From Microbulbifer guangxiensis (GTDB taxonomy: Bacteria; Pseudomonadota; Gammaproteobacteria; Pseudomonadales; Cellvibrionaceae), in the NCBI RefSeq assembly GCF_021729075.1, contig NZ_JAJSAQ010000002.1:597598-661597 (forward strand): DNA of 64,000 bases, read 5' to 3'. Shown piece after piece: positions 17,901 through 26,911 of the stretch (the first letter of the stretch is position 1; the number at the start of each line of letters is the position of its first letter). Below the pieces are notes generated by a model, which was not told the origin of the DNA, did not search any database, and worked only from the letters and a program-made list of their open reading frames with translations. The translations under genes were made by a program, and so were the position numbers.

Positions 17901-18240
17901 CCGGTACTTCTATATCTTTATCGTTTGAAACAGCAGCCAAGCAGACATTGACTCCATGTCGGCCAACTGCAAAAGAAGATCCTTGGTCAGGATATTCTAG
18001 GTTCAGGATGACGGCTGTGTTCCCCACGCGCCACCATTTTCAGAAAAACGAGACATTCTACCCATTCCAGGGTTGAACTACATTCCAGTTACAGTAGAGT
18101 TAAGCAGTATCCAGATTATTCAACCCCAAAATGCGGGGTTTAAAGGACTAAAATCTGGAGGCATACCTCGGGGGAGGGGGCGTGCCAGAATTCTTATCCG
18201 CCGGAATATCCCGCCCGGAATAAAAGAAACCCTGAAAACC
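17901..18240. other. 340-base intergenic region between divergent genes
   Basis: Separates the cyclic-nucleotide-binding protein (minus) from the TonB-fusion gene (plus). It must carry both promoters. An open frame from 18073 continues into the TonB gene but has no signal peptide or similarity, so I read it as untranslated leader. I cannot name an operator here. Confidence 0.45.
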
Positions 18241-19395
18241 ATGAAACCGATAAAAATTCTCATCGCCCTCATGGTGTTTGCGACGGCTATGACTGCCCAA
18301 GCCGCACCTCTACTGAACGGACTCGCACTCGAACAGCAATTCAACAAAGACCGCTACATCGCTGCGGTCTATTCCGACACCCTGGCAGACAGCGCCAGCG
18401 TACTCCTGGATAACAACACCACACGCAAGCTGGAAGTCCGCATCATTGCCGACGGCCTGTCCGCCCGTCGCTTCCGCAACCAGTGGATGGAAGGCATCGC
18501 CATCAATAACTCCGGCGATATACTCAGCGGCCAGGCAGAGAACATGGTGACTTTCGCCAACCTGTTCAAGGGACGCTTCTACAAAGGTGACCAGCTCAGC
18601 GTTGCTTTCGACGGGAACAGTGGCAAAACCACCGTGTCCCTGAACGGCGTAAAACTGGGTCAGATTGCCGACCGCGACTTCTTCAACACCCTGCTGCGCG
18701 CCTGGGTTGGCCCGGTCCCGCCGTCCACGGATTTCCGCGACCACCTGCTGGCCAATGGCAACGTGGATTCCGGCCTGCTGGGCACCTACGAGTTGCTTGA
18801 GCCCTCGGCTGACCGTGTTGCCCAGGTAACCGCCAGCGCGCAGCCCGAGCCAGAAACACCGGCACAGCCCGAGCCCAGCAAGCCAGCTGTCGCCGCCACT
18901 CCTGCAGTTGAGAAGCCCAGACTGGCCGCCGATATCCCACCGCCTTCCCTGGCATCTGTGAGCAATGCGGCCCCGGAGTCCACAGCCAAGCCGGCACCGA
19001 GCAAGCCCGCTCCGGCCCAGAAGCGCCCACAACCCAAGGCTGCCCCGGCAGAGCTGGAAGCGGACGAGGAAGACGAGGCGCCGCTGACCGCCGATATGAT
19101 TTTGGCCAGGCAGATTTACCACTCCATGCTGCTGCGTCACACCTACAAGTTCATCCGCTACCCGAAACGCGCCCAGGAGCGCGGCCAGGAAGGCAGCGTT
19201 CGGCTGAATGTCTCGATCGGTGCCAATGGCGAGATCCGCGATATCCAGTCCGTCCAGGAATCCCGCTTCGCCACCCTCAACCGCGAAGCCCGCGAGGCCG
19301 TCGAGCGCGCCGGCCCCTACCCGGCCGCACCGCCGCAGCTGGTCAAAGACACCTATCAGTTCACGGTGCCGATCACCTTCCGCCTGCCGGACTGA
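18241..19395 (+). CDS. Chalcone-isomerase-like domain fused to a TonB C-terminal domain
   Basis: A 384-residue exported protein. Residues 1-21 (MKPIKILIALMVFATAMTAQA) look like a cleavable signal peptide rather than a TonB membrane anchor. Residues about 25-180 resemble the bacterial chalcone isomerase-like domain: RYIAAVYSD, KLEVRIIADGLSARRFRNQW, FYKGDQLSVAF, TTVSLNGVKLG, FFNTLLRAWVG and DFRDHLLANG. A Pro/Ala/Lys/Glu-rich spacer (about 190-285) follows, then a TonB C-terminal domain (about 295-384) with PKRAQERGQEGSVRLNVSIGANGEI and a final TYQFTVPITF strand. With no retained N-terminal helix it cannot couple to ExbBD like ordinary TonB, unless the signal is uncleaved. A terminator follows. 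Confidence 0.75.
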   Translation: MKPIKILIALMVFATAMTAQAAPLLNGLALEQQFNKDRYIAAVYSDTLADSASVLLDNNTTRKLEVRIIADGLSARRFRNQWMEGIAINNSGDILSGQAENMVTFANLFKGRFYKGDQLSVAFDGNSGKTTVSLNGVKLGQIADRDFFNTLLRAWVGPVPPSTDFRDHLLANGNVDSGLLGTYELLEPSADRVAQVTASAQPEPETPAQPEPSKPAVAATPAVEKPRLAADIPPPSLASVSNAAPESTAKPAPSKPAPAQKRPQPKAAPAELEADEEDEAPLTADMILARQIYHSMLLRHTYKFIRYPKRAQERGQEGSVRLNVSIGANGEIRDIQSVQESRFATLNREAREAVERAGPYPAAPPQLVKDTYQFTVPITFRLPD

Positions 19396-19420
19396 TCAAA
19401 TTCCAACCAGCCCCCTGTAA

Positions 19421-19445
19421 AACCCCGCCCCGGCGGGGTTTTTCG
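19421..19445 (+). terminator. Intrinsic terminator after the TonB-fusion gene
   Basis: Stem AACCCCGCC/GGCGGGGTT (19421-19429 with 19432-19440) with a very short loop, then TTTTTCG. It lies 25 bases after the stop codon. Confidence 0.85.
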
Positions 19446-19583
19446 TTTCTGCACCGCCAGGCTATCCTGGCCGGTCCGCTCAACGCTCCTGCTGCACCAC
19501 TTACCGCCCCGCTGTTGCCGATCCGTGTCCGCACGGCGTACTATCCGGGCGGACAATAATTCATCTAACAACGAAGTACCCTT

Positions 19584-21659
19584 ATGAAAAGACTACTGCT
19601 ACCCCTCGCCATTGCCGGTGCAATCGCCGGTTGCTCCAAGTCTGAAGCGCCGAAAATGGCGGAAGATGCTGGCAAGCCCGCTGTCGAAATGACTGAAACT
19701 GCTGCCAAAGTCGAGCTCGGCTCCGGCATCGACCTGTCTGCCATGGACACCTCCGTGCGTCCGCAGGATGATTTCTTCTCGTACGTGAACGGCAGTTGGA
19801 TGAAGAACACCAAAATTCCCGCAGACAAATCCCGCTGGGGAGTGTTCGACCAACTTCGGGACACCAGTACCGAGCGCGTAAAAGTGCTGATCGAGGAAGC
19901 CGGTCAACATGCCGAAACCACCGATGCCAAGAAAATCGGTGCGCTGTACAACAGCTTCATGAATGAGGACAAGATCGAGCAACTCGGCATGCAGGCCCTG
20001 GCCGAAGAGCTCGCCAAAGTGGATGCGATCACCGACCTGAAGCAGCTGAGCGCCTATTTTGCTTACGCCGACAGTGTCGGTTACGACGCGCCCTTTGGTG
20101 TTTACATCAACCAGGATGTAAAGGACGTTGAGTCCTACACCGCCTACTTCAGCCAGGCTGGCCTCGGGCTTCCGGATCGTGACTACTACTTCGACGACAG
20201 TGAGCGCGGCCAGAAGCTACAGCAGGCGTACATGACCTTCCTCGTCAAGATGCAGCAGATCGCTGGCCTCGCCGACGCTGAGGCCATGGCCGAAAGTGTC
20301 TATGATCTGGAGAAGCGTCTCGCCGAGCACCAGTGGACCCGCGTCGACAACCGCGATCCGGACAAGACCTACAACAAGAGGACCATGGCTGAGCTGGCCG
20401 AGCTGATGCCTTCCATCGACTGGGACACTTACCTGGAAAAAGGCCAGCTGAAGACACTGGACAACGTGATCATCCGCCAGCCGGACTATCTTGCCGCGGC
20501 CGACGAGATTATCGCCGAGACCGAGCTGGCCACCTGGAAGCGCTATCTCAAGATCAAGCTGCTGTCCTCCATGGCACCCTACATGCACGACGAGCTCGCC
20601 CAGGCAAACTTCGATTTCTACGGCACGGCAGTGCGTGGCATCCAGGAAATGGAACCTCGCTGGAAACGAGCGGTGCAATTCGTCAGCGGTACCGCTGGTG
20701 AGCTGGTTGGCAAGCGCTATGTTGAAAAACACTTCCCGCCGGAAGCCAAGGAGCGCATGCTGGAGCTGGTCAATAATCTCAAGGCCGCCTATCGCGACTC
20801 CATCGAGTCCCTGACCTGGATGAGCGAGGAGACCCGCAAGCAGGCGCTGCATAAGCTTGACAACTTCACCACCAAGATCGGGTACCCGGACGAGTGGCGC
20901 GATTATTCTGCCCTGCAAGTCTCTGCCGACGACCTGGTGGGCAACGTGCTTGCTGGCCGCACTTTTGCCAATGACTACGAGCGCAACAAACTTGGTAAGC
21001 CCCTGGACCGCAGTGAATGGTTCATGCCACCCCAGATCGTCAATGCCTACTACAACCCGCCGATGAACGAGATCGTATTCCCGGCCGCGATCCTGCAGCC
21101 GCCGTTCTTTGACTTGGAGGCTGATGACGCAGTCAACTACGGCGCCATCGGCGGCGTCATCGGTCACGAAATTGGCCACGGCTTTGATGACAAAGGCTCC
21201 AAGTATGATGGCAAGGGCTACCTGAACAACTGGTGGACCGATAGTGACCGCAGCAACTTCGAGCAGCTGACCGGCAAGCTTGTGGCACAGTACGATGCCT
21301 TCGAGCCGATTGAAGGCGAGCACATCAATGGCAAGCTGACCCTCGGTGAGAACATCGGCGATCTCTCAGGTCTCGGCATTGCCTACAAGGCCTACAAGAT
21401 GTCCCTGGAGGGCGATGAAGCCCCGGTGATCGACGGCTTTACCGGCGATCAGCGCCTGTTCATGGGCTGGGCGCAGGTGTGGCGCGGCAAGTTCCGGGAG
21501 GATGCACTGAGCACACAGCTGAAGACCGGCCCCCACTCCCCTGGCAAGTACCGGGTGCAGGGTGTAGTGCCGAATATCGACGCTTTCTACTCTGCCTTTG
21601 ACGTCAAGGAAGGCGACGATATGTACCTGCCGGAAGAAGAGCGCGTAGTGATCTGGTAA
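19584..21659 (+). CDS. M13-family metallopeptidase, lipoprotein (neprilysin/PepO-like)
   Basis: A 691-residue zinc endopeptidase. The N-terminus MKRLLLPLAIAGAIAGCSKSE carries a lipobox (AIAGC, lipidated C17), so it is probably anchored in the envelope after cleavage by signal peptidase II. Residues about 47-410 form the M13 N-terminal domain (QDDFFSYVNGSWMKNTKIP near 54) and the rest is the catalytic domain: the zinc motif HEIGH at 528-532 and the third ligand E589 in GENIGD. NAYYNPPMNEIVFPAAILQPPFFD just before the zinc motif is also family-typical. It should cut short peptides in the periplasm. A single-gene unit ending in a strong terminator. Confidence 0.93.
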   Translation: MKRLLLPLAIAGAIAGCSKSEAPKMAEDAGKPAVEMTETAAKVELGSGIDLSAMDTSVRPQDDFFSYVNGSWMKNTKIPADKSRWGVFDQLRDTSTERVKVLIEEAGQHAETTDAKKIGALYNSFMNEDKIEQLGMQALAEELAKVDAITDLKQLSAYFAYADSVGYDAPFGVYINQDVKDVESYTAYFSQAGLGLPDRDYYFDDSERGQKLQQAYMTFLVKMQQIAGLADAEAMAESVYDLEKRLAEHQWTRVDNRDPDKTYNKRTMAELAELMPSIDWDTYLEKGQLKTLDNVIIRQPDYLAAADEIIAETELATWKRYLKIKLLSSMAPYMHDELAQANFDFYGTAVRGIQEMEPRWKRAVQFVSGTAGELVGKRYVEKHFPPEAKERMLELVNNLKAAYRDSIESLTWMSEETRKQALHKLDNFTTKIGYPDEWRDYSALQVSADDLVGNVLAGRTFANDYERNKLGKPLDRSEWFMPPQIVNAYYNPPMNEIVFPAAILQPPFFDLEADDAVNYGAIGGVIGHEIGHGFDDKGSKYDGKGYLNNWWTDSDRSNFEQLTGKLVAQYDAFEPIEGEHINGKLTLGENIGDLSGLGIAYKAYKMSLEGDEAPVIDGFTGDQRLFMGWAQVWRGKFREDALSTQLKTGPHSPGKYRVQGVVPNIDAFYSAFDVKEGDDMYLPEEERVVIW

Positions 21660-21700
21660 TTCAAGCCACAATCGTCGCTCAAGGCTGAAAAGCCACAAAA

Positions 21701-21724
21701 AAGCCCCGCTCGCGGGGCTTTTTT
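21701..21724 (+). terminator. Intrinsic terminator after the M13 peptidase
   Basis: Stem AAGCCCCG/CGGGGCTT (21701-21708 with 21713-21720), CTCG loop, T-run 21719-21724 and a preceding A-run, so it could also act on the minus strand for the gene ending at 21827. Confidence 0.9.
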
Positions 21725-21826
21725 GCTTTCTCAGGCTCAATCAACGTCGACTGATCCAGTCCACGACGATGCGGGCCAGGACCGATCGCCCCACGGCCGC
21801 CGCGGACACATCAACGCGCCTGGTTT

Positions 21827-23827
21827 TTAGTTTTCTTTTTCCTCATTTTCCGCAGGAACCCCCTGGACTCTCGACGAGGCCCAGCTGCCCACTGCCATCT
21901 GCATCACCTCAGTCACTTCCCCTCTCTCGGGCTCGGAGCCCGCCTGGCTGTTTTCGGCCTCGGCGTGGAAAAGATAGAGGCGTGACACCAGCTCGGCAAA
22001 GGGCAGTGAGGACTCACCATGGCGCTCTCCATGGCCATCCGTGGAAACCTGTACTCCGCCGCCCCAATTCTGGCCGCTGTCGTTATTCGGGTTGAAGAAA
22101 TAGACCCGCATCGCCCCCTCCTGGTCCAGGGCTACGCGGATGAGGGTAATCGCATGCCACCCCACAAAGGCGCCGTTGCTGTCTGTGATTGCCAATCCGG
22201 CGGGCTGCGGGTGGATGATTGGCTGGTTACCGTTGTAGTAGGGGTGATAGCTGCGGTAGAAGCGCGAAATAAAATCCCGGTATGCCGTCAACTGCCCGCT
22301 CTCGAGATCCACTGCCAGGTTGAAAGAACGTCCAACCCACCAGCCGTGAAACTCCGGATTGACCCAGCGATGGGGGTCGTCCCCCCGGTCCGCGCAGAGT
22401 TGCCCCATGTGGTGATAGATCTTGTCCAGGTGTGGTACCAGCAGCACCGAAACCGGGTCCGTATCCAGCGGCAGCTGCCGCAGGTCGGTGGCCGCGACAC
22501 CTGCAGAGGAGATCGGCGTGCCCTCGAAATGCATCACCACTTCATCGAAGCGGGCCGCTTGCTGAATCAGGTAAAGCAGGTAATCCGGGTCATTGTAAGC
22601 CCACATTGAGATGGCCCGCGCCGACTGGCAGGTGGGATTATTACCCTGGCCAATGCCAAGGGGCTGACCAAGGATTGCCAGCGCTCCCGCCAGCAGGCGG
22701 TCAGTGGCCGGGACGGCATTGCCGAAGGCAAAGGTGAGTAACGTTTCACAGTGGGGCGACAGCGGCAGGTCGATCTGGCGCCACAACGCCGGCGCTATGG
22801 GCGGTGCATACAGCACACCGCTTTCCAGCATCATCGCCAGACTATAGACACACTGTGCCGTCTGCGGATGAACCGCCCTCCCCACCAGCCGGTGCACCAG
22901 CTGCTGATAGCAGCGCAGAACATCGATCCCGGTACTGCTCAGACCCAGCGCATCTGCCAGCAGTTCCTCGCGCCCACTCGCAAGCGCCCAGCGCAGGAAC
23001 TGCGCATGATAATCAGAGACCAGCCCGACGCCGTGCATATGTTCGGCAAACTGCCGCGCCTCGGCCAGCAAACCGTCGGGCTCCAGTGCAGCCAGGCGCT
23101 GCTCAAAAACGTCCAGTCCCGGATCATCGGCACAGGACGAACTGGGTCCGAACAATGCCCGAACCAGCAAGTCCGCCTCCGCTCCGGCGCTCTCACTGGC
23201 GTCGTCACCACGGGCGCGCGCCACCGCGATCTGGGTGATCATGGATTTGATACTGTCTACCTGGATGGGACGCTGGGCCAGCATCCGCTGAATTTCCGTC
23301 ACCAGGCTACCGAGGATATCGGCAAAATCGATCCCGGCAAGCAGCAAACGGAATACCCGATCCACGGCAGGGGCTGAATTGCCGAGCCGCACACGGGACG
23401 ATTCCGCAGGGCCTGCCAGCAGGTAATCAAGGTTCAGCGCCAGCACCTGGGTGAGAAAGTGGCGCGCCTGCTCACCGGGCACGCCGGCGTGGCAGTGAAG
23501 CCCCCGGGCGAGTGCCAGCAGGCGCAACTCGCTGAGCAGTTCAATGGTCACCGTGACCCGGTCACCGCTCTCCAGCGAAGTACGCACAAGGCCCGGCAAC
23601 AGGGTCTCGGGGTTGTCCCAGGCCGTATCGACGAACAATCCTGCGCGATCATATCGAGCCGCATGCTCGAAGAGCAGCTCGACACCACCCTCCAGTGGAA
23701 GCAGACGTGCGGCCGCCTCCAGCGTGGCCGCCTGGTAGCGCTGTTTATTGAAGCGGCGCGCCTGCTCCAGCTGGCTCAGCACATGCTCAAACTTTTCTGC
23801 CAGCTTCCCAAGATCCCATTCACTCAC
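21827..23827 (-). CDS. Large protein with papain-like catalytic pattern, unknown function
   Basis: A 666-residue soluble protein I cannot place in a named family. The first 380 residues are mostly helical, with no signal or membrane segment. The last third shows a papain-like arrangement: Q394 six residues before C400 in GQGNNPTCQSARAISMW (the oxyanion Gln/nucleophile Cys spacing of papain), H558 in GWHAITLIRV, and Asn579 in FFNPNNDSGQNWGGG, where papain has NSWG. This is a Cys-His-Asn triad in the right order. It should act as a cysteine peptidase, amidase or acyltransferase. It starts 29 bases after the stop of the ATP-grasp gene and is almost surely co-expressed with it. The triad reading is mine and untested. 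Confidence 0.7.
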   Translation of the reverse strand: MSEWDLGKLAEKFEHVLSQLEQARRFNKQRYQAATLEAAARLLPLEGGVELLFEHAARYDRAGLFVDTAWDNPETLLPGLVRTSLESGDRVTVTIELLSELRLLALARGLHCHAGVPGEQARHFLTQVLALNLDYLLAGPAESSRVRLGNSAPAVDRVFRLLLAGIDFADILGSLVTEIQRMLAQRPIQVDSIKSMITQIAVARARGDDASESAGAEADLLVRALFGPSSSCADDPGLDVFEQRLAALEPDGLLAEARQFAEHMHGVGLVSDYHAQFLRWALASGREELLADALGLSSTGIDVLRCYQQLVHRLVGRAVHPQTAQCVYSLAMMLESGVLYAPPIAPALWRQIDLPLSPHCETLLTFAFGNAVPATDRLLAGALAILGQPLGIGQGNNPTCQSARAISMWAYNDPDYLLYLIQQAARFDEVVMHFEGTPISSAGVAATDLRQLPLDTDPVSVLLVPHLDKIYHHMGQLCADRGDDPHRWVNPEFHGWWVGRSFNLAVDLESGQLTAYRDFISRFYRSYHPYYNGNQPIIHPQPAGLAITDSNGAFVGWHAITLIRVALDQEGAMRVYFFNPNNDSGQNWGGGVQVSTDGHGERHGESSLPFAELVSRLYLFHAEAENSQAGSEPERGEVTEVMQMAVGSWASSRVQGVPAENEEKEN

Positions 23828-23856
23828 GGCTTTTGCCCAGCTTACTGCTCAGTTCA

Positions 23857-25083
23857 TCAGATATAGTAATCCAGTTCTTCCTGAGCTTTCAGCAGGTCTC
23901 GCAACCGGTAGGGATCATCGCCGAAGAAATAGACCAGCCCCCAGTGTGTGCCAAAGGCGCTACGCTTGGGCACCTTGTTTTGCATCGGCGACTGCAGCTC
24001 GTGAAATTCGAAGTAGGCATCCTGCGCAGTGTCGTCGGGAATCTTGAGTTCGTTGATCACCCGACGCCGGGGATATACGCCGAAGCAGCCCGCGTGCCCC
24101 TTGGCATCCACCACTTCCCGGGGGAAAAACTCGGCGATTTCTTCATCGGTGGTCTTGGGATCAAACATCATGACCATGGCCTGGTAGGCATTGAAACCAT
24201 AGGCGCGTTCGATCAGCTCGAAAGCATTGAAGCCCGGTGGCCGATATGCCACTTCGCCGAAATACATCTTGCCATCACTGGTCACGAAGTACTCCGGGTG
24301 AATAAAGCCGAAGTCGATATCAAACGCCTCTATCAGCTTTTCAATTTCCTCTTTCACCCGCGGTCGCCATTTCTCCAGATCCGGGGTCGCAGGTACGAAT
24401 ACCGAGTAACCCAGCGTCACGTACTCGGAGATGTTCATAAACTGAATCTTGCGATCCTTAATGAAGGCCTCAACGGCGAATTCCCAGCCGTCCAGGTGGC
24501 TCTCCATCAACACCGGAAATTCATCCTCGGGGATGTTATCCACATCATCGGCCGTGCGCACCACACGATGTCCCAGGCAACCGGCCTTGTCGAAAGCCTT
24601 GAGATGGATCGGGTCATTGGGGTCACCATCAAGTTTCAGCAACGCCTGATTGACCCGGGTCAGAAAGCGGATCACGTCGGACTTATCCTGGGCTTCTTCA
24701 AAGATACCGACCCGGATTCCGCCGAGCTGCGCACGCCTTTTCATCAACGCCTTGTCACGAAACAGCAGTGCCTGTCCCATCAGACGGGGATTGCCCAGCA
24801 AAACGGAATTGATCGCACCCGCCCACTCGACAGTTTCCTCGTACAGCGGGATCGCCACATCCACACCTTCATCTTTCAGGCGCTGGGCAATTTCCATGGA
24901 ACGCTCGTTAAGACGCTCAAAATTCCATGAAATAAACGGGATGTCATAGCGATTTGCATACTCCTCCGCCCAGGGCGGCGCCACAATGACATAGCGCCGG
25001 TCGAAGCGGTCAATCGCATCGATGGCGTTCAGACTCCATCCCAGAATCGCGACATATCCCTTACTGCGGTCATAGTTACCCAT
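23857..25083 (-). CDS. ATP-grasp domain protein (carboxylate-amine ligase-like)
   Basis: A 408-residue protein started at ATG 25083 (MGNYDRSKGYVAILGW), which has an AAGGGAG ribosome-binding site 6 bases upstream. The layout is that of ATP-grasp ligases: an N-terminal nucleotide-type pre-domain (YVAILGW, VIVAPPW), a central ATP-binding region (LFRDKALMKRRAQLGGI, then the lid and VLMESHLDGWEFAVEAFIKD near 190-210), and a metal-binding end (FGFIHPEYFVTSDGKMYFGEVAYRPPG, about 268-294). Such enzymes join a carboxylate to an amine or thiol through an acyl phosphate. The substrate is unknown. It pairs with the papain-like protein and is divergent from glutamate dehydrogenase. Confidence 0.82.
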   Translation of the reverse strand: MGNYDRSKGYVAILGWSLNAIDAIDRFDRRYVIVAPPWAEEYANRYDIPFISWNFERLNERSMEIAQRLKDEGVDVAIPLYEETVEWAGAINSVLLGNPRLMGQALLFRDKALMKRRAQLGGIRVGIFEEAQDKSDVIRFLTRVNQALLKLDGDPNDPIHLKAFDKAGCLGHRVVRTADDVDNIPEDEFPVLMESHLDGWEFAVEAFIKDRKIQFMNISEYVTLGYSVFVPATPDLEKWRPRVKEEIEKLIEAFDIDFGFIHPEYFVTSDGKMYFGEVAYRPPGFNAFELIERAYGFNAYQAMVMMFDPKTTDEEIAEFFPREVVDAKGHAGCFGVYPRRRVINELKIPDDTAQDAYFEFHELQSPMQNKVPKRSAFGTHWGLVYFFGDDPYRLRDLLKAQEELDYYI

Positions 25084-25349
25084 GGGAGACTCCCTTTGCT
25101 GCATTCAACAAGCAGATGAACAGAATCAGAGCCGCATTCTGGCCCAACCCACGACCATGAACACGGTCCAACTCGTTCGCTATTACCACCCTAACGCAGC
25201 AAAATTTCAGTTGAAAGGAATCTGGCGCCTGAATAGACGGCCTCGATGGGTGAGACTAATCTTGTTGCCAGTTGATCCTCCGCGGCCATTGTCTTCGTAT
25301 CGCCTCTATATACCAGAGAATGTGGAGCTCATTGATTCAAGGGAACCCC

Positions 25350-26702
25350 ATGAACAGCAGTAACGAACGATGCATGGACAACTTTATTGACTGGGTAGAG
25401 TCGCGAAACGCCGATGAGCCGGAATTTATCCAAGCAGTGCGCGACCTGGCCTGTGATGTCTATGCGTCCTACTCGGAAAGAAAAGCGTGGCAATCGGCGA
25501 AAGTACTCGAACGACTGAGCGAGCCCGACCGAATTATCAGCTTCCGGGTGTGCTGGGAGGATGATCGAGGTGACATCCATGTCAACCGCGGATGGCGCGT
25601 CCAGCATTGCGGCGCGATCGGCCCCTACAAGGGGGGTATCCGCTTCCATCCATCGGTCAACACCTCCATTCTGAAATTTCTCGCGTTTGAGCAGACCTTC
25701 AAGAGTGCACTGACTGGCCTGCCTATCGGTGGTGGCAAAGGGGGCTCTGATTTTGATCCGCGCGGTCGTTCCGATCGTGAGATCATGCGCTTTTGCCAGG
25801 CTTTCATGAATGAACTCTATCGCCATATCGGCGAAAACACTGATGTGCCCGCCGGGGATATCAATGTAGGGCGCCGGGAAATTGGCTACCTGTTCGGTCA
25901 GTACCGCCGCCTCGCCAATACATTCAGCGGCGCACTGACCGGTAAGGATATCGAATTCGGCGGTAGCCATGTACGAATGGAGGCCACCGGCTATGGCCTG
26001 ATTTATTTCCTGCGCTGTATGCTTGCCCGTCGCGATCAGGACCTGGAAACTCAACGTGTCGCGATCTCTGGCTCGGGCAATGTCGCCCTGCACGCCGCTC
26101 AGAAAGCCATCGACCTGGGCGCCAGAGTTATCACGCTCTCTTCAAGTAAAGGGGTACTGCATCATTCCGAAGGTATCCCTGGCAAGGAGATCAACCGGGT
26201 AATCGAATTGCGCATGGACAGCACGGAATTATTGGAAAAAATCCGTGCCGCTGCCGGTGGGGACTGGCATGAGGGAGAAAAACCTTGGCAGTTCGAGTGT
26301 GATATCGCCTTGCCCTGCGCCACCCAGAATGAGCTCGATGGTGAGGATGCAAAGGCGCTGGCGCAGAACCAGTGTCTTATCGTCGCAGAGGGAGCCAACA
26401 TGCCCTGCACAGAAACCGCCATTGAAATTTTCAAGGACAGGAAAATATTGCATGCACCGGGCAAAGCTTCCAACGCCGGTGGCGTGGCGCTCTCGGGACT
26501 GGAGATGGCCCAGAATGCCTCGTTCTCACGCTGGGAGCAGCAGCGCCTTGACGAAAAACTGTTGGAGATTATGCAGGATATTCACAACCAGTGTGTAAAG
26601 CATGCCGGTGAGCACGACGGTTATGTGGATTATCACCGTGGTGCCAATATCGCCGCTTTTAACCGCGTTGCCAGTGCGGTATTGGCTCAGGGCATCGGTT
26701 GA
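25350..26702 (+). CDS. gdhA: NADP-type glutamate dehydrogenase
   Basis: A 450-residue enzyme, the typical length of the hexameric NADP-dependent form, that makes glutamate from 2-oxoglutarate and ammonia. I start it at ATG 25350 (MNSSNERCMDNF), which has an AAGGGA site 6 bases upstream; the frame is open earlier without similarity. The substrate-binding blocks are intact: GPYKGGIRFHPSV, the catalytic-lysine motif GLPIGGGKGGSDFDP, and the nucleotide-binding ATGYGLIYF and AISGSGNVALHAA. ANMPCTETAI and NAGGVALSGLEMAQN close the domain. It is divergent from the ATP-grasp gene across 266 bases. Confidence 0.94.
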   Translation: MNSSNERCMDNFIDWVESRNADEPEFIQAVRDLACDVYASYSERKAWQSAKVLERLSEPDRIISFRVCWEDDRGDIHVNRGWRVQHCGAIGPYKGGIRFHPSVNTSILKFLAFEQTFKSALTGLPIGGGKGGSDFDPRGRSDREIMRFCQAFMNELYRHIGENTDVPAGDINVGRREIGYLFGQYRRLANTFSGALTGKDIEFGGSHVRMEATGYGLIYFLRCMLARRDQDLETQRVAISGSGNVALHAAQKAIDLGARVITLSSSKGVLHHSEGIPGKEINRVIELRMDSTELLEKIRAAAGGDWHEGEKPWQFECDIALPCATQNELDGEDAKALAQNQCLIVAEGANMPCTETAIEIFKDRKILHAPGKASNAGGVALSGLEMAQNASFSRWEQQRLDEKLLEIMQDIHNQCVKHAGEHDGYVDYHRGANIAAFNRVASAVLAQGIG

Positions 26703-26911
26703 TCCAGCCAACTCACTCAGCAACGGGCGTCCCACTACACAAGCCTGCAGCAACCGCCTGCTGATCCCTGTTGCCGCCCAGCCATCGCCAAACCGCTGAA
26801 GGCCTGCCTTTCAGCGCTATCCTGCTCCCTTTATCGCACCGATGCGGTAGAAGCCATTGCGGGGAGATTCCCGTAATATACGAAGCAAATCGATCACAGG
26901 GGAGCCCGGAA

